Below, piece after piece: positions 36,687 through 48,470 of a DNA stretch of 64,000 bases (its first letter is position 1; the number at the start of each line of letters is the position of its first letter). Where the stretch lies: positions 46,632,864-46,696,863 of the forward strand of contig CM055104.1 of NCBI GenBank assembly GCA_029204225.1. Direction: 5' to 3'. The position numbers were made by a program, and so were the translations under genes. The notes below the pieces were generated by a model. The model saw only the letters and a list, made by a program, of their open reading frames with translations. It was not told the DNA's origin and searched no databases. The stretch comes from Diphasiastrum complanatum. Lineage: Eukaryota > Streptophyta > Lycopodiopsida > Lycopodiales > Lycopodiaceae.

Positions 36687-38200
36687 ATGATGACATCCAT
36701 GAATGCTTATGTTTTGGATTCTAGTGATATGTTGAACAAATCAGACTATTCTATTTGGAAACTAAGAATGGAATCAATCCTTGTAATGCAAGTTTTGATG
36801 GACAGTTGTTTGTTTTTTGGCTAGATATTATCACTTGACAGGTCTGCAAATGATGCATAATTTTTCTGCCTCAGACCACGAAACAGGTGAGCATGACAGA
36901 GCGGGTGCGATCATCAAGAGTGAGTGGGGAGGAGAATGAGCCTATCCACCCTCAAGAATCCACTAGATACAAGAAGAGGTGCAAACTAGCCTTCATTGTA
37001 TCAAAATGAATGTAGCCAATGAACTAAAAGAAGCAGGAGAGTGTACCTCAGCCCAAGAGTCTTGGGAGTCTCTTCAAAGGTCTATGAGTCAAAGAACACT
37101 ACAAGGTTTCTTTCCTTGAAGCATCAAATCTTAAAGCTACCAAACTTGAGGGAAGAGAGTGCTCATTCATATGTTCTAAGGGTCAAGGAGTTAAACAAAG
37201 AACTTTCCTTTATAGGAGAATCTATAAAGGAAGATGAGCTTGTACAACTAATCTTGAATGGCCATTGTGTAGATTTATCTAACTTGGTGCAAGGATATGC
37301 CATAATGAGCAAGTTTCCATCACATGAAGAGCTCAAGGTGTCCTTGTGGCTGAGAAGAATAGGAGACAACACTTCAATGCAAGGATGGATAAACTTTCTA
37401 TCCACGATGGAGATGATCAAGCACTCTTCATCAAGAGCAAGGGCAAGACCAAGAGAAAGGGAGCTACATTCAAGAATAACCAAGCAAAGATTGAGGATCA
37501 AGATGGATTTTCAAGTTCAACTCCAAGCAAGACCAAGAAGGACAAGTCCAAGATCAAATGCTACTATTGTAGCAAGATGGGGCACTATGCCTCAGAATGC
37601 TTCAAGAAGAAGCAAGAACAAGATCAAGGCAACATTGGACAAGAGGAGGAAGAGAGTTTTCATGAGGACTCACTCATGATGTCAATCTTTCCATCATCAA
37701 GTGTCAAAGGTGAAGACCCTTGGTGGATAGACAGTGGGGCTAGCTCCCACATGTCGGGCAAAAGGGAATATTTCTCTAAACTCATACCTTATGAAAGATG
37801 TATAAAGTCCATTTTTACAAAAAAATGATCATGAATGTAAAGTTGAAGGTGTGGGATCCATTCCCTTATGCTTAGGATCTTCCAAGAAGACTAAGATAGA
37901 TGGTGTTCTCTTCATTCCTAGAATCACTAAGAATTTGCTTAGTGTTGGCCAACTTTTAAATCATGGTTTCATTGTGGAATTCTCTACTAAGGTATGTGAC
38001 ATCAAGAATGGGAATATCATAGCAAGAGGAACAAGGTTTGGAAGGTTATTTAAGCTTCATGCTTTTGTTGATCCTAACCAATTTGTGATGGTAACCAAGG
38101 AATGAAAAATGACCACATTTGATTTGTGGCACAAGAGGCTTGGTCACATCAATACCAGGTCTATAGAAGCCATGTGCAAGGAGGAGATTGCACTATATCA
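36687..38200 (+). pseudogene. Copia K gag, protease and start of integrase
   Basis: Starts at the ATG at 36,687 or 36,690. Gag landmarks: SDYSIWKLRMESILVMQ, KTTRFLSLKHQI-like, AHSYVLRVKELNKEL. The zinc knuckle CYYCSKMGHYASEC (CX2CX4HX4C) is at about 37,560 and the protease WWIDSGASSHMSGK at about 37,720, with an intact Asp-Ser-Gly. The GAG-pre-integrase block LWHKRLGHINTRSIEAM is at about 38,125. About 110 bp of foreign sequence interrupts gag near 36,803-36,915, and there are several frameshifts and stops. Integrase, RT and RNase H are missing beyond about 38,200, where the leader of LTR G begins. Confidence 0.85.
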
Positions 38201-38255
38201 AAACAACTGTTTTGATATTATATGCTCTGATTTGCCTCTAGGAATGAAAGAATGT

Positions 38256-38267
38256 GCTTTGATACCA
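38256..38267 (-). other. Primer-binding site of element G
   Basis: Minus strand TGGTATCAAAGC, one mismatch from the Met-tRNA site, adjoining the LTR end CTAGCA. Confidence 0.7.
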
Positions 38268-38900
38268 TGCTAGGATTTGACAAGTGGATCAACCTTCAAT
38301 TTTTATTGTAACAAAATGTAGCAATAGGGAATCCTCGATGTATGAAATGAAGTCTATTGATTTAGTAATCAGATCAATTTCGAAGTCTTTGAAGTCTGTC
38401 CGACTAATCACAGCTTCAAAGTTGTTGGATCGACTAAGTCGATTCCCTAGTCATGCACAAATTACCTTAATTATAGAGTTTTGGCTTTGCGGAAGCGTTG
38501 TATCAAAAATGCAGTGATTAGAGCAAGAAAAATGAGCAGTGCTATCAGTCATATAAAATGATAAAATCTATAGAACAATGAATCTGCAAGTATGAATCAG
38601 TTCAAACATGCAATCACTTTACACAAACTAAATTGCTGGAACAATGATGAATTAGTCGTGTAGAGATACAATGTGATTGTAGAACATATCAGGCGCTTTC
38701 TTCTTGATACAATACTCTATGATAATAGAGAAGAAGAACGATGCAGTGCGCTTTGAATGAAATGCGTTCTGAATGAGATTATTGATCTTCTGATTCATCG
38801 ATCTTAGATGGATATGTCGCGACTGTGCCAATATTTATAACAACTAATAAATGAATCTAGATTAGCATGAAATAAGGATGGAGAGGATAGAAATCCAACA
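38268..38900 (-). mobile_element. 5' LTR of element G (633 bp)
   Basis: The minus strand starts TGTTGGATTTCTATCC and ends CAAATCCTAGCA, TG...CA with a loose inverted pair. The primer-binding site next to its left edge shows it is a 5' LTR. Only about 60 bp of leader remain before copia K sequence begins. On the right it cuts into the gag of copia C. Confidence 0.65.
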
Positions 38901-40729
38901 AGTCTTCCACCCTCCTACAAGAATCTAGTGTTGCTTTTAAGCAATACTCCTGTGCTATCACTCCAAAAGCAGACATCAAGTCTACTACAGGAAGAAGTTT
39001 GGAGAAAGATCTTATCTACAATGAGTACCAAGTCACTAAGAAGACCAAAGGAGCAACCAGATTCAACGCAATAGCCACAATAGCACAGACAACAACAACC
39101 TGCCAAGACCAAACTCTTTTGCAGATTTTACAAGAGATCTAATCATGACATCAAAGACTGTTGGATCCTCAAGCACAATGAAGCGAGGAAGAAGATGGAA
39201 CAACACCAAGAAGGAGCCTCTGACTCTGTCAGAAATTTCCAAGATAGATGAAAAGACGTTGATGGTACAAGATCAATAAGTAAAAATGCCTATGACTGGT
39301 ATCTCGATTCAGGTACTTCACAACACATGACACCATGTAAGAACCTATTCTCAAGCCTCACAGCTTATGCACTTTCTGTGAGTAATTCTGATGCTCATGT
39401 ATGGCATGAAAGATTAGGTCATTTAAACATGAGGTCTATCTTGTATATGCATCATAACCTAGAAGAAGATTTCCAAAAGGACAAGCCAAAAGAGCGTAGT
39501 CTATTTTGTCACTAATTCATAGTGACTTATGTGGTCCTATGAGCGTGACCTCTTTGGGCCAATCTCTATATTTCATCACACTTATTGATGACTACTCCCG
39601 ATTTACTAGAGTTATGTTCATTAAGAACAAGTCTGAGGCCTTTGATTGTTTTAAGAAATTCAAGCAGTTTGCTAAGACCCAAACTGGTCAGAAGATCAAG
39701 ACCCTCTGATTCAGGGGGAGAGCACATGTATGATGAAATGGCGGGCTATCTATCATCATGCGGCATGCACCATCAGTTTACAACAAGCTATACTCCACAA
39801 CAGAACGGAGCGGCTCAAGAAAGAATCGAAAAATGTTGGAAGCATAACGATCCATGATGTCCAATGTTTAGTTACCCAAGAAATTTTGGACTGAAGCAGT
39901 TTCTACAGCCTGCTATCCACAAAATTATTTTAGTACAAATGCATTGACTCCAAAACTACGTTTGAAGCCTACTACGGCTACAAACACAGTCTGAAACATC
40001 TACGTGTGTTCGGATGTCTCTGCTATGCACAAATACCTTCGGATTTGGGGAAGAAACTTGACCTTGTAAGCTATAAGTACATTTTCATTGCTACTCAACA
40101 TCACATAAAGCATATCACATTTATGATGATGATACAGGTCAGATCTCAGTTAGCCGAGATGTTGTCTTCCTTGAAGACAAATTTTATGATTTCAAGCAGA
40201 CAACATAATTGTAAGAGTTTGTTCCAACAACTCCATTCACCATCGATAGGCCCAGACCTACGAATGTTCAACCACAAATTGAAGACATCCCAATCATTCA
40301 CCCACGAGAGACATCTACTCAGGAATCTACAGTTTAAAGATCTGCATGACAATGACAACAACCTGATCATTTCGTCCCTCAAACGTTTATAAGTCGTGAT
40401 GAACATGCCATCGTTGCAGAAGCATTGTCAATGTCAGATGCAGATAAATGGAAAGTTATCATGGATGCTGAGTACCATTGATTAATGAAAAACAAGACTT
40501 AGAATCTTGTTAATCCTCTTGCAGGTATAAAAACCTATTGATACTAAGTGGATCTTCAAATGAAAGCTCAAGCCAGATGGATCAGTATCCAAATGGAAAG
40601 CTCATTTAGTGGTTAAATTTATGAACAAGTCTATGGAATAGATGACACATTCAATTCATTGGTCAAGCATCAATCTTTTTGCACCTTGCTGGCTATAGCT
40701 GCTGCAGAGGATCTGGACATTCATCAGTT
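38901..40729 (+). pseudogene. Copia C, 5' part: gag end to RT
   Basis: Frames along the plus strand, broken by stops and shifts, show in order a gag end, a zinc knuckle with its second Cys changed to Tyr (CRFYKRSNHDIKDC, about 39,117), and the protease WYLDSGTSQHMTPCK (about 39,298). Then come GAG-pre-integrase VWHERLGHLNMRS, integrase HSDLCGPM and ITLIDDYSRF, HQFTTSYTPQQNGAAQ, and the RT start AAAEDLDIHQ. The frame stops at 40,729, where the 5' LTR of copia A begins. The next RT residues (MDVQTTF) are at 27,313 on the minus strand. The element is long dead. Confidence 0.88.
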
Positions 40730-41398
40730 TGTTAAAAATTCACAATTGTAGCTTGACTAGTTTTGGTCATATGACTTGTAAATAGTTAGATGGTCATGAT
40801 GTGGCTTGTCACACGTGCCAAATAGCATAGGATTCCATTCATAAGGATGTTCTCAAGTTGACCTAAGTGATAGATAGAACCTTTGGAATGAGTCCAAATC
40901 ATGCTTATATACAAGAGAGAAAAAGTAGGAGCTATTTTTGGTAATTTTTACATTGTTGAGGGATCTCCAAGATTACAACCCTAACTAGGTAGGGTCTGAA
41001 GATCCACCAAAATTAGCATTAGGGATAGGTTTAGGGCTACTCATACCTGCCCAAAACCGTGATGGATCATGTATATATAGGTGATGATCTCACACCAAAA
41101 TCAATCAAGTTTCATGATTTTTCTCTCATATTGGTGCAATTGCTCTCTATGTTCATAATCGTTTGAGTTCTTGTGATTCCTAATCATTATAGGATTGAAT
41201 GTGGGTCTGGTGTATAGTACTCAGACTGTGGGAGGCCGTAATTTCACACGTGTGAAGGCTTCTTCAAGGATTTGGGCCATTTAGTGAGGTTCAAGCATAG
41301 ATTATCATTGGAATTTGATGGTTCAACTAATCTTATGAGATCATAATCTATTGTTTCCCTCATCATTTCAAGTGTTTTAGGAGGGTTGCTGAAATTCA
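40730..41398 (+). mobile_element. 5' LTR of copia A (about 670 bp)
   Basis: Starts TGTTAAAAATTCAC inside the RT of copia C and ends near 'ttgctgaaattca'. It matches the minus-strand LTR at 27,314-27,997. The right end is less certain, because a few bases differ between the two LTRs there. Confidence 0.82.
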
Positions 41399-41418
41399 CT
41401 CTTGATCAGATCATTTGG

Positions 41419-43178
41419 AAGCTTTTATGCTCTTTATAGAAAGAGGGGCAATTCTAGTAGTATTATCTACTTCAATAAAGCAAGTGCATTGTCTCTAGTA
41501 TTCTATGATTTGATTTTGTTAAAAATCATTCTTAGATCTTTATAGGAAGTCCATTACTTTTTTTTTCAGGTCCCTAAGGAGTGGGATAAGGTAGATCTTC
41601 AATCACATCAATAAAAGTAACCTTCATTTTGTCAAGTCCTTGATTAGGAGAATAGATCACATCTTTAAATGCATATCTTTTGGATAATCATGAGAGGCTC
41701 AACAAAACTAACTATTCCATATGGAAAGTTAGAATGGAATCCACCATGATCATGCAAGGTCTAATGGAGATTGTAAATGATAAGGAGGATGAATCTATTC
41801 ATCCTCAAGAAAAAGCCAAATACAACAAGAGGTGCAAGATTGCACTATAAAAATGAATGTTGCAAATGAACTCTTAAGAGAGGTAGGAGATTGCACTTTG
41901 GTGCAAGAGGCTTGGGAGACTTTTCAAAAGGTCTATAGATGAAAGAACCAAACTAGGATGTTATCTTTGAAGAATCAAATCTATAGAAGCTATCAAAAGA
42001 AAGGAGAGAGTCCACATACTTTTGTCTTAAGAGTGAAGGAATTGAACAAAGAGCTAGCCTTCATAGGTGATCCTATCAAGGATGAAGAGCTTGTTCAACT
42101 CATATTGAATGGACTAAGCTTTGAATTTGACAATTTGGCTCAGGGATATGCAATTATGGGTAAGCTACCCATACTTGAAGAGCTCCAAGGCACACTCATG
42201 GCCGAGGAGTCAGGAAGGAGCCAAATGCAAGAGAGGATGGATAGACTTTCCATCCAAGGTGGAGATGACCAAGTTCTCTTCACCAAAGGCAAAGGGAAGT
42301 CCAAAGGCAAAGGATCAACATTCAAGAAGTCTTCAACAAAGCTTGAGGATCAAGAAGGACCCTCAAAGGCATCTCCATCAACCACCAAAGTCAAGAAGGA
42401 CAAATCCAAGGTGAAGTGCTACTATTGTAGCAAGATGGGGCCTCGGAATGCTTCAAGAGGAAGCAAGATCAAAGCCAAGCCAACATGAGCAAAGAGGAGA
42501 AGGAGGAGAGTTCACATGAGGACTCTCTCATGATGTCCATATTTTCTTCAACAAGCTTCAAAGGAGAAGATCCTTGGTGGATTGACTCGGGTGCTAATTC
42601 ACACATGACTAGCAAAATGGAGTTTTTCTCTTCTTTCTTATCTTAGGATGGACCTATAAAGTCTATCTATACATAAAATCATGAAGCTTGTAAGATTGAA
42701 GGAGTTGGTAGCATTCCCCTTTGCTTTGGATCTTCCAAAAAGATCAACATAGAAGGTGTTTTGTACATTTCTACGATAACAAAGAATCTACTAAGTGTTG
42801 GCCAAATGGTAGACAATGGTTTCAATGTTGACTTTGCTTCAAATGAATGTTTCACCAAGAAGAAGGGTAAGATAGTGGCTAAGGGCACTAGACTTGAAAA
42901 CTTTATAAGTTGGATGCATTTGTGGATACTAATGTTGTCATGTTGGCCGAGAAGAGGAAGATATCTACCTTCACTTTATGGCACAAAAGTCTTGGATATG
43001 TAAGCTCAAGCAAGGGCCACAAAATCAGTCTCCCATCCTTGAACAAATTTATTGACTCAAGGGATGTTATATTTGATTAACATCAAATGCATATGCTTGA
43101 ACAAGGCTCAAGTGCTCCAACAATCAAGAAGAAGATGGCCAAGGAGCAAGATCATGATTCTGAGGAGGAGCTCATGGA
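41419..43178 (+). pseudogene. Copia A, extra leader-gag-protease copy with deletion
   Basis: This segment repeats the leader, gag and protease region that occurs again from 43,181 (offset about 1,762). The gag start codon is lost (ATC at the ATG position near 41,654), a few bases are missing near 41,848, and stops follow. It keeps LRVKELNKELAFIGD, a damaged knuckle CYYCSKMG and the protease WWIDSGANSHMTSK. At about 43,000 it jumps from the GAG-pre-integrase start to the integrase C-terminus by microhomology at 'cttgga(t/c)atg'. It ends at 43,178, where the second leader copy begins. Confidence 0.8.
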
Positions 43179-43415
43179 GGAAGGCTTTATGTTCTTTATA
43201 GAAAGAGGGGCAATTCTACTAGTATTATCTACTTCAATAAAGCAAGTGCATTGTTTCTAGTATTCTATGATTTAATTTTGTTAAAGATCATTCTTAGATC
43301 TTTATAGGAAGTCCATTACTTTTTTTTTCAGGTCCCTAAGGAGTGGGATAAGGTAGATCTTCAATCAAATCAATAGAAGTAACCTTCATTTGTGTCAAGT
43401 CCTTGATTAGAATAG

Positions 43416-43979
43416 ATGGCATCTTTAAATGCATATCTTTTGGATACTAATGAGAGGCACAACAAAACTAATTGTTCCCTATGGGAAGTTAGAATGGAAT
43501 CCATCATGATCATGCAAGATCTAATGGAGATTGTAAATGGTAAGGAGAGTGAATCTATTCATCCTCAAGAAAAAGTCAAATACATAAAGAGGTGCAATAT
43601 TGCACTACATTACATAAAAATGAATGTTGCAAATGAATTCTTAAGAGAGGTAGGAGATTGCACTTTGGCTCAAGATGTTTGGGAGACTTTGCAAAATGTC
43701 TATGAGTCCAAGAACCAAACTAGGATGTTAGCTTTGAAGAATCAAATCTATAGAAGCTATCAAAAGAAAGGAGAGAGTGCACATTCTTTTGTCTTAAGAG
43801 TGAAGGAATTGAACAAAGAGCTAGCCCTCATAGGTGATTCTATCAAGGATGAAGAGCTTGTTCAACTCATATTGAATGGACTAAGATTTGAATTTGGCAA
43901 TTTGGTTCAGGGATATGCAATTATGGGTAAGCTACCCATACTTGAAGAGCTCCAAGGCACACTCATGGCTAAGGAGTGA
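43416..43979 (+). pseudogene. Copia A gag (main copy)
   Basis: ATG at 43,416 (MASLNAYLLDTNERHNKTNC), preceded by a leader without an in-frame start. 187 codons with NCSLWEVRMESIMIMQ, MNVANEFLREVGDC, YESKNQTRMLALKNQIYRS and LVQGYAIMGKLPILEEL. The stop TGA at 43,977 corresponds to a TCA codon in the extra copy, so it is a recent nonsense change. The frame continues directly at 43,980 into the nucleocapsid. Confidence 0.85.
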
Positions 43980-45431
43980 AGAAGGAGCCAAATGCAAGAG
44001 AGGATGGATAGACTTTCCATCCAAGGTGGAGACGACCAAGCTCTCTTCACCAAAGGCAAAGGGAAGTCCAAAGGCAAAGGATCAACATTCAAGAAGGCTT
44101 CAACAAAGCTTGAGGATCAAGAAGGACCCTCAAAGGCATCTCCATCAACCACCAAAGTCAAGAAGGACAAATCCAAGTTGAAGTGCTACTATTGTAGCGA
44201 GATGGAGCATTATGCCTCAGAATGCTTCAAGAGGGAGCAAGATCAAAGCCAAGCCAACATGAGCAAAGAGGAGGAAGAGGGGACTTCACATGAGGACTCT
44301 CTCATGATGTCGAAATTTCCTTCAACAAGCTTCAAAGGAGAAGATCCTTGGTGGATTGACTCGAGTGCTAGTTCACACATGACTAGCAAAAGGGTGTTTT
44401 TCTCTTCTCTTTTATCTTATGATGGACCTATAAAGTCTATCTATACAACAAATGATGAAGCTTGTAAGATTGAAGGAGTTGGTAGCATTTCCCTTTGCTT
44501 AGGATCTTCCAAAAAGATCAACATAGAAGGTGATTTGTACATTCCTACAATAACAAAGAATCTACTAAGTGCTGGCCAAATGGTAGACAATGGTTTCAAT
44601 GTTGAATTTGCTTCAAATGAATTCGTCAAGAAGAAGGGTAAGATAGTGGCTAAGGGCACTAGACTTGGCATACTTTATAAGTTGGATACGTTTTTGGATA
44701 CTAATGTTGTCATGTTGGCTGAGAAGAGCAAGATATATACCTTCACTTTATGGCACAAAAGACTTGGACATGTCAACTTGGGTTCCATGGAGGCTATGAT
44801 CAAGGAGGAGTATGCTTTAGGCCTACCAAGGTCTATTGGGAAGGAATACAAGGTTTGTGAAGCTTGTGCTTTATCCAAGGCATATAAGAAAGTGTTTCCT
44901 AACTCCATCACAAAGTCATCTCATCCTCTTGAACTCATACACTCGGATGTGCATATTGCTAGCACCAAATGTAATGGAGGTTCATCCATGTTTTTAACCT
45001 TCATTGATGACTACTCAAGATATTGAGTGTTCTTACTTTCCTTCAAGTCTCAGGTATTTGATACTTTTGTAAAGTTCAAGTTGTTTGTGGAAAAGCATCA
45101 TAATCATAGCATCAAGATTCTAAGAAGTGACAATAGTGGAGAATTCATCTCCAATGAGTTCAAGGCCTTTTGTGAGGAGGAAGGGATCAAGAAAGAGACT
45201 TCTTGTCCTTACACTCCTCAAAAAAATGGAGTTGCTGAAAGAAGGAATAGAACATTATGTGAATGTTCTAAGGCTTTAAGATTGGATGCTTGTCTACCCA
45301 AATCCTTTTGGGGTGAATCTCTTGTATTTGCACACTACTTGATGAATAGGGTGTCTTGCAAAGCAATTGAAGGCAAAACTCCTTATGAGATGTTGTATGG
45401 AAAGAAACCCCACCCAATCTTAATCAGCTGA
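43980..45431 (+). pseudogene. Copia A nucleocapsid, protease and integrase
   Basis: In order: knuckle CYYCSEMEHYASEC at about 44,184, protease WWIDSSASSHMTSK at about 44,350 (the usual Asp-Ser-Gly is Asp-Ser-Ser, likely inactivating), GAG-pre-integrase LWHKRLGHVNLGSME, integrase zinc region CEAC, first catalytic Asp in LIHSDVH, second in LRSDNSGEF, and Glu in GVAERRNRT. A TGA at 45,024 sits where family members have Trp. A one-base shift near 45,413 moves the reading to the frame that continues VFGCICYVHVPLGTR. Confidence 0.9.
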
Positions 45432-45860
45432 AAGTTTTTGGGTGTATATGTTATGTGCATGTGCCATTGGGAACAAGAACCAAGGAGGATCCATCTTCCA
45501 CAAGAGGGATCATGCTTGGATATGCAAGCTCAAGCAAGGGCTACAAAATCTATCTCCCATCCTTGAACAAATTTGTTGTTTCAAGGGATGTTATATTTGA
45601 TGAACATCATATGCATATGCTTGAAGAAGGCTCAAGTACTCCAACAATCAAGAAGAAGATGGCCGAGGAGCAAAATCTTGATTTCGAGGAGGAGCTCATG
45701 GAGGAGCAAGCACCAAACCCATCTATCACACCAAGGAGATCTTCAAGGGCAAAAGGCTCACATATCAAGGCAAAGGGCAGCAAGCTGAGGGTATCTCATC
45801 CACTTCTTATGCTTTATCTATTTTTGAAGAACCATCTAATGTTAAAGAAGCATTGAACTC
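45432..45860 (+). pseudogene. Copia A integrase C-terminus and linker
   Basis: VHVPLGTRTKEDPSSTRGIM, LGYASSSKGYKIYLPS and SRDVIFDEHH are the conserved C-terminal blocks of copia integrase. A Glu/Lys-rich linker follows towards RT, with a shift near 45,785. Confidence 0.85.
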
Positions 45861-46967
45861 CAAAGAATGGTATAAAGCTATGTTGGATGAGTATAATGCC
45901 TTGATAAGAATGAAACTTGGTTGCTTGTTGATAGACCTCAAAGAAATGTAATAGCATGCAAGTGGGTCTTCAGGCCTAAACTGAATGCAAATGGGAGTGT
46001 TAACAAACATAAAGCAAGATTAGTTGCAAAAGGTTATGCTCAAGAGAGAGGGATAGACTATGAGAAAACTTTTGCACCCGTGGCCAAGATGGTCACAATA
46101 AGGCTAATCATTGCACTTGCATCACATTTTGGATGGATCCTATGTCAAATGGATGTCTCTAATGCCTTCTTGAATGGTTTTTTGGAAGAGGATATCTATA
46201 TGGAGTAGCCACAAGGGTTCATCAAGCATGGAATGGAGAACAAAGTATGCCATCTCCAAAGAAGCATCTATGGCTTGAAGCAAGCCTCCAGAACTTGGAA
46301 TTCAAAATTACATTGCTATCTTATTTCACTTTCTTTTGTTCAAAGTGAATATGATCCCACTCTTTACATTAAGTTTGATGATGTTGGTATTGTACTTTTA
46401 CTCATTTATGTAGATGACATCATCATTAGTGAAAATAGTGTTGATGATATTGAAAAAATCAAGATAGATCTATCCTTAGAGTTCAGGATGGTAGATCTAG
46501 GGTGTCTTCACTTCATCTTAGGAATAGAGGTACTTAGAGGATCTGATTTTATCTTTATAAGTCAACTATGCTCAAAGTCTTTTGAAGAAGTTTAAGATGG
46601 AAGAGTGCAAAAGTGTTGACACACCAGTGGAGCAAGATGTAAAAGTGCCAAATGAAGATGATGAAAGATCCTTCATGGACATCACTTTGTTTAGACAACT
46701 TGTAGGCTCCTTAATGTGGATCACTATAACTAGACCAGATCTTAGCTTTAGTGTATGTAGGTTGAGCCAATCCATGCAAAAACCATTGAATATCCATTGG
46801 AAAAAGGCTAAGAGGATTCTAAGATAAATCTTGAGTACGGGATTCTATATAGAGGAGATGTGATTAACCTTCATGAATTTAGTGATTCAGATTTTGCAGG
46901 GCCCAAGAGGTATAGGAAATCATCAAGTGCCTATTCAACTTTCATAGGAGAAGGTGTGGTTTCATGT
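45861..46967 (+). pseudogene. Copia A RT and first half of RNase H
   Basis: RT blocks: ACKWVFRPKLNANGSVNKHK, RLVAKGYAQERGIDYEKTFA, QMDVSNAFLNGFLEEDIYME, then TAG in place of a Gln codon, SIYGLKQASRTWN, and LLIYVDDIIISEN (catalytic YVDD). RNase H begins with LVGSLMWITITRPDLSFSV and EFSDSDFAGPKRYRKSSSAY, and stops at GEGVVS where LTR B begins at 46,968. Several stops and shifts are present. The remainder is at 28,041-28,405 on the minus strand. Confidence 0.9.
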
Positions 46968-47988
46968 TGTTACCAGATTCCAGGGAATCCCCAGATGTCG
47001 AGCCAAGCTGAAGACTCTCACCCATGACCGAGGATGTCTCAGAAGGAGGAGAGCTAAAGACGCTGAGAGCCGAGCATGAGAGCCGAGGATTACTAGCTAG
47101 GGTGACAGTTATTATTCATGTGAGCCTACATGGTGAATCCCAGAGAAGGAACGACCATGTATGGGCTAGTAATATTTCCTAGGCATTGTAAATAAGCGTA
47201 GACCCCCTTAAATAATTTAGAGTGAGCCACCTTTTGATGGTGACCTCTAGTGGAAGGGCAAATTCCACTTGTATTTTCCAAATTAGCGGAATTTCCACTT
47301 GGGCTCCACATGGGTAGCCTTTTTGCTTATTTAAGAGGCCCCCTCTCTTGTGAGAGAGCTTTGATTGTATTGTCATTTTCTCTTGAGTGAATAAAGAAGA
47401 TCTTCCACGAGTTCTTGATGATTGTGAAGCTCCTTGTTCATGGCAATCTTCTTGAGTGAAATTTCTATGAGCATGTTCTGATTTCCTTTGTGATTGTGGA
47501 TTAGTTAGATCTCTTGCTTACTTTCTTGTTTTGTGGAATGTAGATGTAGATTAACTTTCTTGTTTCTTGATTTTGTAGTTTTAGCATGCAAGTAAACTAT
47601 AGAGTCTGAGATTGTGGATCTGATTTGCATACTCTCTAACAATCCTGTCCTTGATTGTTCTTGGGCATTTCAAACATCAAGAAATGGGTGTTTCTTGATC
47701 CTTGGGCTGCTAGAATGCTGTTAGGATGCTAGTTTTCTTGTTTCTTGTTTCTTGCTGAGTAGATTAATCTTATCATTGCATTGTTCCCTGATTTTGGTAG
47801 ATAGATTGTAAATTTGCTCTCTGATTCAGAACGTTAATCTATACTGAGCTAGCATTGATTGCATGGGTAAATGCATGTAGCTAAGTAACGTATCCGTCTC
47901 TCCCCAGTGACAGGCTGGGAATACACGTTGTAACCTGAGAAAAACTTCTGCTTGGAAACCGTTCTAACAAGAAGATTAGACCATAAAG
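46968..47988 (+). mobile_element. 5' LTR of element B, first part (split by D)
   Basis: Starts TGTTACCAGATTCC inside the RNase H of copia A and matches the minus-strand LTR at 28,406-29,503. It is interrupted after TAAAG (47,984-47,988) by element D and resumes at 53,848. The flank 'catgt' on the left and 'catgg' beyond the 3' LTR (28,401-28,405, minus strand) differ by one base and probably are the target duplication. Confidence 0.9.
47984..47988 (+). other. Target site duplication of element D, left
   Basis: TAAAG, repeated at 53,848-53,852. The uninterrupted LTR at 28.4-28.5 kb (minus strand) has a single TAAAG followed by AACTGTTACC, the empty site. Confidence 0.92.
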
Positions 47989-48461
47989 AGTTGAAATTCT
48001 ATTAGGATCTAGTGCAGTATACAGATCACATCACACAATCACCATAGCCACTCCTCACAAGCTCTCAAAGATGGCACAACAAAAGTTAAGTCTATTATGA
48101 AGAAACACTGTACATATAGCAAAGCCCCAAACTGCATGGGCTCAACAGGTGTCACTAATCTGGCCTACCACCTGCCAAACTAGAGTTAGACCCAATATGG
48201 CCACATATACTGACAAACCCAGGACATGCCCCTGAGTATAGCATAATGAACTCAAAGTCACTATACAGGCTAATTTCTTCCTACGTGTGGCTACTCGGCT
48301 AGCCCAAGTAGCCGTCTACGGGATCAGTGCCCGATCAATATTTCCTAATGGGTCACGTCCCGACCACAACCATATACAGTATACCAAATAAACTGTACAG
48401 TAATTACATCAACACATTTAGAGCTTATCCTAATGAATCAGATCAAAATTGATTTCTAACT
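47989..48461 (-). repeat. 3' LTR of element D (473 bp)
   Basis: Minus strand AGTTAGAAATC...AATTTCAACT. Same length as the 5' LTR, with substitutions only. Confidence 0.93.
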
Positions 48462-48470
48462 CTCCCTTAA
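48462..48470 (-). other. Polypurine tract of element D
   Basis: Minus strand TTAAGGGAG, directly before AGTTAGAAATC. Confidence 0.7.
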
